A DNA stretch of 64,000 nt from NCBI GenBank assembly GCA_022827195.1, contig JAJDTL010000041.1, positions 124,001 through 188,000 of the forward strand. Direction: 5' to 3'. The position numbers were made by a program, and so were the translations under genes. The notes beneath the pieces were generated by a model that was not told the DNA's origin, made no database searches, and was given only the letters and a program-made list of their open reading frames with translations. This document shows positions 43,772-50,483 of the stretch, in pieces (the stretch's first letter is position 1; each line of letters opens with the position of its first letter). This DNA comes from Caldilineaceae bacterium. GTDB taxonomy: Bacteria > Chloroflexota > Anaerolineae > Caldilineales > Caldilineaceae.

Positions 43772-45559
43772 ATGGCTGAACAGAGCAGACGCACGCCCAT
43801 CGTCACCCTTGACAGGCCCATGCCGCCTCCTCACTGGGCCCTGCTGCAATGGCAGCTGATCCGCAACCAGACCGAGGCGGTGCAGGCGTTCTACGACCGC
43901 TACTTCGACGAGCGAGGCTACCTGCTCTGCGTTCCCCGCTGGGGCGGGGACGACGGGCCGGATGACGCGGCCGAAAACCTGGCCGGATGGACGGTGCTGC
44001 ATGCGCTGGGCGCGCCCGATCTTGTCCTGGACCTGTACAAGAGCGGGTGGGAGGGCCATCTGCGGCAGTACACGGAGGCGAAGACGGTGGAGGTGCCGTT
44101 CGCCCGCGAAGGGATGTACTACAAAGAGTTTCCGGTGATGTTCGACTGGATGCACAACGGCGAAGGCTTTTCCGTCTTTTTCCTGCAGCCGCTGTCGGAC
44201 CCGTACGACCTTGCGATGCGGCGGCGGATGGAACGGTTTGCCGGCTTCTACATGGGCACCGATCCCCAGGCTCACAACTATGACGCGGAGCACCGCGTCA
44301 TCCGCAGCATGTTCAATGGCAGCCGCGGGCCGCTGATGCGCAAGTCGACCGGGCTGGATTGGGCGGGCGATCCGATCGAGGTCGAGGGCCGTTTCAAGCC
44401 CGGGCACGGGGAGCGCAATTACGCGGAGATGGTGGCCCACTTCGAGGACTACAACGACGTTGTCGGCGACCACCCGCTAAATCTTCAGACCACGACGATG
44501 GCCCTCAACTCTTACATGCTGTCGGGTGAAGAGCGGTACAGGGCGTGGGCGGTCGACTACGTTGACGCCTGGTGCGAGCGCACTGCAGCCAACGGCGGGA
44601 TCATCCCTACCAATATCGGGCTGGACGGGACGATCGGCGGCGCGTGCGACGGCAAGTGGTACGGCGGCGTCTACGGTTGGGGCTTCACGGTGGTGGTGCC
44701 GCAGACGGGCGCGCTGGCGCACCGGCCTTACTTCACGAATCGCGCCCATTACGGCTTTGGCAACGGCCTGCTGATGACAGGAAGTCAGAGCTACGTGGAC
44801 ACGTGGCGCGGCGTCATCGACGCTGTGAACGCGAACGCCAAGGACAGCGATGGACAGACACTCTATCCGCACATGCACGGCGACGACGGCTGGTACGATT
44901 TCAGGCCGGACCCGTTCAGCGTGGGCGCGCTGGAGGTCTACTACTGGTCGATGGATCGGGCAGATCTGCCGCGCGTCGAGTCGAACGAGTGGGTCCGTTT
45001 TCTGGAGGGTCAGAACCCAGAGTATCCGGTTACTGCGCTGCAGGAGGACCTGGCCGAGGTGCGGGAACGGATCGGGAAGGTGCGGGCCGACAGCACGTCG
45101 GCTGATACGCGCATGTCGGACGATATGAACGGCTTCAATCCGGCGATGGTGAGCCGGCTGACTGAACTGATGCTGGGCGGCCTGCCGACGGAAAGGCTGG
45201 GCTTTCCGCTGCATTGCCGCGTGCGCTACTTCGACCCGGAGCGGCGGCGGGCGGGCATGCCGGAGGGCGTGGGTGCGCTGGTGGAGAGCATGGACGCGGA
45301 CGGGGTGACGCTGACATTGGTGAACACGGACCAGGTGGCGGGGCGCGTCGTGGTTGTGCAGGGGGGCGCGTACGCGGAGCACCAGTTTTCGAGCCTGGCG
45401 GTAGAGGGCGGGGAGACTGTGGCGCTGGACTGCGACAGCTTTACGGTGCGGCTGGGGCCGGGGTGTGGAAGCAGGCTTCGGATTGGGATGGCGCGGTATG
45501 CGAACCGGCCGAGCTGCGCGTTTCCGTGGGACCGGTCCTCGCCTGCGACTCACCCCTAA
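43772..45559 (+). CDS. 595-residue protein of unknown function, glycoside-processing-like layout
   Basis: Not recognised with confidence. No signal peptide or membrane segment. The first 450 residues are rich in Trp/Tyr/His/Asp (GEGFSVFFLQPLSDPYDL, YNDVVGDHPLNLQTTTMALNSYML, CDGKWYGGVYGWGF, YPHMHGDDGWYDF) and read like an alpha/alpha-toroid hydrolase or lyase. The last 100 residues (GVGALVESMDADGVTLTLVNTDQVAGRVVVVQGG) look like a beta-sandwich. This two-part layout is shared with heparinase-type and glucuronyl-hydrolase-type enzymes. It starts 27 bases after the class V aminotransferase. A role in glycan breakdown is inferred only. Confidence 0.7.
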   Translation: MAEQSRRTPIVTLDRPMPPPHWALLQWQLIRNQTEAVQAFYDRYFDERGYLLCVPRWGGDDGPDDAAENLAGWTVLHALGAPDLVLDLYKSGWEGHLRQYTEAKTVEVPFAREGMYYKEFPVMFDWMHNGEGFSVFFLQPLSDPYDLAMRRRMERFAGFYMGTDPQAHNYDAEHRVIRSMFNGSRGPLMRKSTGLDWAGDPIEVEGRFKPGHGERNYAEMVAHFEDYNDVVGDHPLNLQTTTMALNSYMLSGEERYRAWAVDYVDAWCERTAANGGIIPTNIGLDGTIGGACDGKWYGGVYGWGFTVVVPQTGALAHRPYFTNRAHYGFGNGLLMTGSQSYVDTWRGVIDAVNANAKDSDGQTLYPHMHGDDGWYDFRPDPFSVGALEVYYWSMDRADLPRVESNEWVRFLEGQNPEYPVTALQEDLAEVRERIGKVRADSTSADTRMSDDMNGFNPAMVSRLTELMLGGLPTERLGFPLHCRVRYFDPERRRAGMPEGVGALVESMDADGVTLTLVNTDQVAGRVVVVQGGAYAEHQFSSLAVEGGETVALDCDSFTVRLGPGCGSRLRIGMARYANRPSCAFPWDRSSPATHP

Positions 45560-45620
45560 AAGATTGGCACTCTCGCTTGCAAGTAGCCATTGACAGAAGT
45601 CATTTACATGACAGAACAGT

Positions 45621-45660
45621 TTGAGTATACTCATCTCTGATTGAGTATACTCATTTCTGA
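45621..45660. promoter_or_regulatory. tandem 20-bp repeats, each with a 12-bp palindrome (operator-like)
   Basis: TTGAGTATACTCATCTCTGA (45621-45640) is followed directly by TTGAGTATACTCATTTCTGA (45641-45660). Each holds the perfect 12-bp palindrome TGAGTATACTCA (45622-45633 and 45642-45653), so the centres are 20 bp apart, two helical turns. This is the classical geometry for cooperative binding of a dimeric repressor. They lie 195 bases upstream of the ThDP enzyme start, with an IS relic between. Confidence 0.65.
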
Positions 45661-45784
45661 GCACCCATTGATGCTGGAGAATTGTTGTTAGTGAGCTTCC
45701 AATCTACTAGCTTGATAAGGTGCCCATTTACTCCGAAGTCCGGTTCTTAGACACTCGCACAGAGTTTAAGGACCTGTTTGCTAC

Positions 45785-45828
45785 TTGCCACCTCCCTTAT
45801 CCGGCTCGAACGAAATGTCGACGAGCCC
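45785..45828 (+). mobile_element. relic of the 3' end of an IS5-type element
   Basis: GGCTCGAACGAAATGTC at 45803-45819 is identical to 49312-49328 in the nearby IS5-type element, and similarity continues on both sides (translated ATSLIRLERNVDEPW versus ATFIWLERNVNGPLR). No other part of a transposase is seen upstream, so only the right end survives. Same orientation as the element at 48496. Confidence 0.6.
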
Positions 45829-45854
45829 TGGCCGCACGTCCTTAAGGGTTGTCT

Positions 45855-47483
45855 ATGAAGACCGAATGTACCGGGGGCGAAGCGCTCGTTCAGGGCCTTC
45901 TCTCCCACGGCATCGATACGATTTTCGGCCTGCCCGGCGTGCAGAACGACCACTTTTACAACGCCGTTTACGATGCCGGCGACGAGATACGCGCCATCCA
46001 TACCCGCCATGAGCAGGGCGCAGCCTACATGGCCCTCGGCTACGCGCTCGCCTCCGGAAAAACGGGCGTCTATGTTGTCGTGCCCGGCCCCGGATTTCTC
46101 AACACGACCGCCGCGCTCGCAACCGCCTACGCCACCAATGCGCCCGTACTCTGCCTCGCCGGCCAGATCCATTCGGACCAGCTCGGCCGCGGTTTCGGAA
46201 TGTTGCACGAGATCCCGGACCAACTGGTCGTTATGCGCTCGTTGACCAAGTGGGCGCGCCGCGCCGAAAGCCCCGGCGAACTCCCGCGACTGTTGGCAAC
46301 AGCGCTCAGTGAAATGCGTTCAGGCCGACCCCGGCCCGTCGGACTGGAAGTGCCTCTGAACGTCCTTGCCGGCAAGGCGGAAATAGGCGACAGTCCGCTG
46401 CCCCTCACCGTGCGCCGACCGGCAGTGGATACCGACACGATCGAAGAGGCAGCCCGGCTCATGGGCAAGGCGCGCAACCCCGTGATATTCGTCGGTGGCG
46501 GCGCCATGGACGCGAGCGAAGAGGTCCGCGCCCTGGCCGAAGCCCTCCAGGCGCCTGTCATCGCCAGCGGGCGCGGCCGCGGCATCCTCTCCAGCCGCCA
46601 TCCTTTCAGTCACACTTACGCAGTCGGCGAGCGCCTCTGGAAACAGGCCGACGTGGCCATCGCCATCGGCACACGACTTACCAAGCCGTTAATTCAGTGG
46701 AAGAGCCCGGACCATCTGACTCTGATTCGCGTCGACATCGCGGCCAAGGAGTCAGACCTGATAACTCCGGCGGAGGTGACAGTCGCGGCCGACAGCAAGG
46801 TTGCCCTAGGCGCCCTGCTGCCAGTTCTGGCACGCCACAACCGCCCGCGGCCTTCGCGTGTGGCTGAAATGCTTGCGCTGCACAAGGAGATGGAAGAGCT
46901 ATTTGACTCGTTCCAACCCCAGACGGAGTTCGTGCGCGCGATCCGCGACACTCTGCCGGATGATGGCATCTTTGTCGATGAGATCACGCAGGTTGGCTAT
47001 GCCAGCATTCTGGCAATGCCCGTTTACCAGCCGCGTACATTTCTTACCCCCAATTATCAGGCGACTTTGGGCTGGGGACTCCCCACCGCACTCGGCGCAA
47101 AGATAGCGGCCCCCAATCGTTCGGTCCTCTCGATCAGCGGCGACGGCGGCTTCCTTTTTTGCGCAACGGAACTGGCGACGGCGGTGCAGCATGGCATCAA
47201 CACCGTTTCGGTCGTCTTCAACGATGGAGCATTTGGCAACGTGCGCCGCATGCAGAAAGAGCTCTACGCCGGGCGCACCATCTCCTCAGACTTGGTGAAT
47301 CCCGACTTTGTTGCCCTTGCAGAGTCCTTTGGCGCGCTCGGGGTCCGGGTTCAGTCCGGCGACAGCCTGCGTGACGCACTGACCGATGCTTACGCGGCAG
47401 ACCTGCCTGTTGTGATCGAAGTGCCGGTCGCAGAGATGCCTGGGCCCTGGCGGGGCTTGTATCCCGCCGAGGTCGAGATTTAA
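45855..47483 (+). CDS. thiamine-diphosphate-dependent enzyme, acetolactate synthase-like
   Basis: A 542-residue ThDP enzyme. IHTRHEQGAAYMALGYALA holds the cofactor-activating Glu, PVIFVGGGAMDASEE is the middle domain, and ISGDGGFLFCATELATAVQ with VFNDGAFGNVRR is the ThDP/Mg-binding segment, where the usual second Asn is replaced (NDG instead of NDN). TAAGG precedes the ATG at 45855. Codons end in C more often than in the neighbouring genes. Paralogue of the product of 34814-36406. It lies between an IS relic and pheA. Confidence 0.85.
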   Translation: MKTECTGGEALVQGLLSHGIDTIFGLPGVQNDHFYNAVYDAGDEIRAIHTRHEQGAAYMALGYALASGKTGVYVVVPGPGFLNTTAALATAYATNAPVLCLAGQIHSDQLGRGFGMLHEIPDQLVVMRSLTKWARRAESPGELPRLLATALSEMRSGRPRPVGLEVPLNVLAGKAEIGDSPLPLTVRRPAVDTDTIEEAARLMGKARNPVIFVGGGAMDASEEVRALAEALQAPVIASGRGRGILSSRHPFSHTYAVGERLWKQADVAIAIGTRLTKPLIQWKSPDHLTLIRVDIAAKESDLITPAEVTVAADSKVALGALLPVLARHNRPRPSRVAEMLALHKEMEELFDSFQPQTEFVRAIRDTLPDDGIFVDEITQVGYASILAMPVYQPRTFLTPNYQATLGWGLPTALGAKIAAPNRSVLSISGDGGFLFCATELATAVQHGINTVSVVFNDGAFGNVRRMQKELYAGRTISSDLVNPDFVALAESFGALGVRVQSGDSLRDALTDAYAADLPVVIEVPVAEMPGPWRGLYPAEVEI

Positions 47484-47638
47484 AGATGCCCATCTTGGAC
47501 ATTCGTACATCGCATCCGCGTTGCCGATTTTGGCGCAAACCGTTGACTCGGAGCGCTGTCACAGCCCAGCGGAGAACGGCGATTTCTCGTCTCTAAGGTC
47601 TTATCTTCTTGCAGTTTGGTGATAAGTGGAGTGGTCCG

Positions 47639-48496
47639 ATGACCGTGATCGCATTTCAAGGGGAGCACGGCGCATTTTCCGAACAAGCATGCCATCAACA
47701 GTTCGGAGCCGGGGCCCACACAGTCTCCTGTAAGACGTTCGAAGAGCTCTTTTCATCTCTGGACGACGACCGCGCCACATTGGGCGTCGTACCGGTGGAG
47801 AATTCCGCCGCCGGCAGCATCAACAAGGCCAGTGATCTGTTGTTGAATCATGACCTGCGAATTCAGGGTGAAATCATTTTGCGGGTGCAACACAACCTAC
47901 TGACGATACCTGGCAATGGCGACAAGATCAAGAAGGTACGCAGCCATACGCAGGCCTTGTCGCAGTGCGAAGGCTTTCTCAACCGCAACCGTTTCGAGGC
48001 AGTTCCCTGGTATAACACGGCCGGCAGCGCCAAAGATCTGGCGGAGTGTCCGGAGCCAAATGTGGGCGCAATTGCCAGTTCTCTGGCCGCAGAGATTTAT
48101 GACTTGGAGATTGTCCAGCGGAACATTGAGGACGTGAGCTACAACTATACACGCTTCGTTGTCATCGGAAAAGGCGAAGCAGGTCAGACACAGAATTCCA
48201 AGACATCAATCGTTTTTGCCACGCCCCACAACCCAGACGGGCTGTCAGCCTGCATTCGGGAATTTGCCGACCGCAGAATCAAGCTTCTCAGGTTAGTAAG
48301 CCGTCCGCGCCGCGATTATCCGTGGCAGTATGTATTTTATATGGACGTCGAGGGCCACTGGCGAGAGCCGAACTGCGGCGCCGCTCTTCTTGGTCTGCTC
48401 AACCATGCGGCCTTTGTCAAGATGTTGGGTAGCTATCCCGCTGCATTTCAGCCCATTGAGGATCGATACGCACAGAAGGTAATGTTGCAGGACTAG
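47639..48496 (+). CDS. pheA: prephenate dehydratase with ACT domain
   Basis: A 285-residue enzyme that decarboxylates and dehydrates prephenate to phenylpyruvate in phenylalanine synthesis. IAFQGEHGAFSEQA is the family start, VVPVENSAAGSI the conserved PVENS segment, and NYTRFVVIG holds the catalytic TRF motif (171-173). Residues from about 194 form an ACT domain for feedback by phenylalanine, with VSRPRRDYPWQYVFYMDV matching the ligand-binding ESRP-type region. The ATG at 47639 is preferred over a TTG ten codons upstream. The stop codon TAG touches the left end of an IS5-type element. Confidence 0.93.
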   Translation: MTVIAFQGEHGAFSEQACHQQFGAGAHTVSCKTFEELFSSLDDDRATLGVVPVENSAAGSINKASDLLLNHDLRIQGEIILRVQHNLLTIPGNGDKIKKVRSHTQALSQCEGFLNRNRFEAVPWYNTAGSAKDLAECPEPNVGAIASSLAAEIYDLEIVQRNIEDVSYNYTRFVVIGKGEAGQTQNSKTSIVFATPHNPDGLSACIREFADRRIKLLRLVSRPRRDYPWQYVFYMDVEGHWREPNCGAALLGLLNHAAFVKMLGSYPAAFQPIEDRYAQKVMLQD

Positions 48497-49337
48497 GTCT
48501 CGTTGACGTTTGATTGATTCTGTCAAGATGGCGACAATCGTAGGATGTCTACCTATAAGATTGCCGACCTTCAGTGGCAGAAACTGTACGCATTTCTGCG
48601 AGGACACCCTCGTGCCTATGCGGGGCAAGAGGACAAGTGTCGCCGTTTCGTCGAAGCAGTTCACTGGATTCTGCGCAGCGGCGCCCAGTGGCGTGAACTG
48701 CCAGCCGACCTTGGCAAGTGGAACAGTGTCTTCAAGCGCTACGCACGCTGGGAAGAGAACGGTGTTTGGGCCGACATGTTCAAACAGTTCGCGCAAGACC
48801 CGGACATGGCAGCGGTCATGCCGGACAGTACAGCTGTTCGCGCCCATATGTGCGCCGCGGGCGGCTCCAAAAAAGGGGGCGTCAGAACGAACAGTGCCTA
48901 GGACGGAGCCGGGGTGGCTTCAGCAGCAAGATCCATCTCCTCGTCGATGCGCTTGGCTTCCCCTTACAGTTCATCTTGAATGGCGGCGAGCGCCATGACC
49001 TTTCCCAGGCTGAATCGTTGCTCGCACCTTTCCATTTTGACGCGGTCATTGCCGATAAAGGCTACAGTTCCGACCCGCTGCGAGAGCTGCTCACAGCTAA
49101 ACAGGTCGAGGTGGTCATCCCTTCTCGCCGCTATTGCAAGCAACCGCGGGGCTACGACCGCCTTCGCTACAAAGAGCGCAACATCGTCGAACGCTTCATC
49201 AACAGAATCAATTCATCAACAGAACCAAGTGGTATCGGAGCATTCTCACCCGCTATGAAAAACTGGCACGGCGTTTCATAGCTTTCCTGCACTTTGCCGC
49301 TACTTTCATATGGCTCGAACGAAATGTCAACGGGCCC
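48496..49337 (+). mobile_element. IS5-family (IS427-like) insertion sequence
   Basis: Boundaries are taken from imperfect terminal inverted repeats: GGTCTCGTTGACGTTTGATT on the left (48496-48515) and, reading inward from 49337, GGGCCCGTTGACATTTCGTT on the right. They enclose a two-frame DDE transposase. The left end abuts the pheA stop codon. No convincing target-site duplication was found, though CTAG/CTTGA-like strings flank the ends. Confidence 0.7.
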
Positions 49338-49358
49338 TTGAGAGAAGTGCTCAGATGA
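48545..49358 (+). pseudogene. IS5-type DDE transposase, disrupted by a 17-bp tandem duplication
   Basis: The first frame (48545-48901) encodes the N-terminal half with the first catalytic Asp (AVMPDSTAVRAH). The second half continues in the -1 frame after A6-G5 at 48869-48879, a likely programmed frameshift, through LGRSRGGFSSKIH, the second Asp (VIADKGYSSDPLR) and the Glu (KERNIVERF). At 49195-49228 a 17-bp unit (TTCATCAACAGAATCAA) is present twice, shifting the frame. After it the C-terminus resumes in the third frame as KWYRSILTRYEKLARRF and ends WLERNVNGPLREVLR. The duplication should abolish full-length product. Confidence 0.8.
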
Positions 49359-49559
49359 CTATCCAGCTCTGCTCGAACCGGCCGGTCGACCGCGTTCAAT
49401 CGACGGGCATACTGGTACGGAGACTTGGATCCGTCCCATGCGGCGGGCCGCGACGGCGGAGCGCTCCATTCGAATTGGTTTGGCTCAGTCCATCGAACTG
49501 TTCTATCACTGACGACCGCAGCCATGCAGGAGGCAAGCAAAATGGATTAGTCTGGTCAA
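49338..49559. other. short non-coding stretch between IS element and antitoxin pseudogene
   Basis: No gene recognised. The frames here carry stops and show no family resemblance; the stretch may be decayed coding sequence. Confidence 0.4.
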
Positions 49560-49844
49560 ATGCGCTCATGGACGGTCGACGAGGCCCTGACCCGTCTCCC
49601 TGTAATCCTGAGGCTCGCGGCGGAATAGGGGCCACAGCAATTCGGCACGGTCAGGCCGTTCGTCATGGTGCTGGTAGATTCGTGGTACGCTCAGATACAG
49701 GACCACAAGCCTTCCCAACAACAGCGTCAAAAGCCAATGGGTCAGTGGCTGGTGGAAAACATGCCGCACGGGGTTGACCTCGAACTCCCCGACTCGCGCG
49801 AGCCCCACCGGCCGACTCCATTCAAGAACCAGGAAGACGAATGA
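49560..49844 (+). pseudogene. Phd/YefM-type antitoxin pseudogene with one nonsense codon
   Basis: A single frame of 94 codons reads MRSWTVDEALTRLPVILRL, a TAG at 49626-49628, then GPQQFGTVRPFVMVLVDSW and, near the end, GQWLVENMPHGVDLELPDSR and PFKNQEDE. The N-terminal WTVDEALTRLPVILRLA matches the Phd fold (WxVxEAKxxLSExL), and the C-terminal tail is of the type that neutralises PIN toxins. Only one nonsense codon interrupts it. Its TGA overlaps the toxin ATG (ATGA), the usual antitoxin-toxin coupling. Confidence 0.65.
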
Positions 49845-50248
49845 GTGGCAATCTCCTCGACTCAAACGATGTCTCGGAGATTGTCAGGATTTCTCCTGAC
49901 ACCCCCCTTCGTTCCTTCCTGCCTGAGCAATCTATGCTGTGAGGTTTGACTATTGCCCTGCATGAGCTGGAATTTGGCGTGAATCGGCTACCTCAAAGGC
50001 GCCGCCGCGAGGCATAACGCACCGCACTGTCGATGTGACTTGAAGCCTATGTCGACAGTATCCTGCCAGTTGCGCGTGCAGAGGCTGAGCAGGCAGCCCT
50101 TCCGAGAGTTTGGGCGTGTCGCGCTGGCATTGTCCTGCAATTGGCCGATGCCTTGAGTGCCGGTACCTCCATGGTCCACAGACTCATATTGGCAACGCGC
50201 AAAGTTAAAGTCTTTGCTGCACTGGACGCTGACGTCGTCAATTCGTAG
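49841..50248 (+). pseudogene. VapC-type PIN-domain toxin pseudogene with three nonsense codons
   Basis: A single frame of 135 codons, ending at TAG 50246-50248, contains TGA at 49940, TAA at 50015 and TGA at 50036 but otherwise reads as a PIN protein. MSGNLLDSNDVSEIVR holds the first Asp, TIALHELEFGVNRLPQRRR the conserved Glu, GIVLQLADALSAGTS the middle Asp, and MVHRLILATRKVKVFAALD the last strand (normally LATRNVKDF). In relatives as I recall them, Trp is usual near both TGA sites. It would have been an Mg-dependent ribonuclease toxin. Confidence 0.75.
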
Positions 50249-50483
50249 GAAACTTCCTGACCCTTAAGATCGGAAATACAGCTATTGGTTTTCGTTCTTG
50301 GTTTCATGTTGGAGACTTGGATCGGCAGAAGTCAGTGGCCGGCGGCCGGCTGCCCGTAACTGTCCGCGCTGCTGTGCAACGGAACTGCCGTGGACTGTGG
50401 AAAGTTGCCGCCAGTTAGAGTTCGTTTTGCGGCTGGATGAAAGGGTGGGTTTGTTGACGCGAATCAAGAGAGTGCGAGGGCCT

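Noticed and set aside
48496..49337. Target-site duplication around the IS5-type element
   Set aside because: CTAG on the left and CTTGA on the right are similar but not identical, so no duplication is claimed.
49940..50038. UGA read as tryptophan (recoding) in the VapC-like frame
   Set aside because: Both TGA codons lie where relatives are recalled to have Trp, which is suggestive, but a TAA also interrupts the frame and TGA is used as a normal stop by other genes in the window. Nonsense mutation is simpler.
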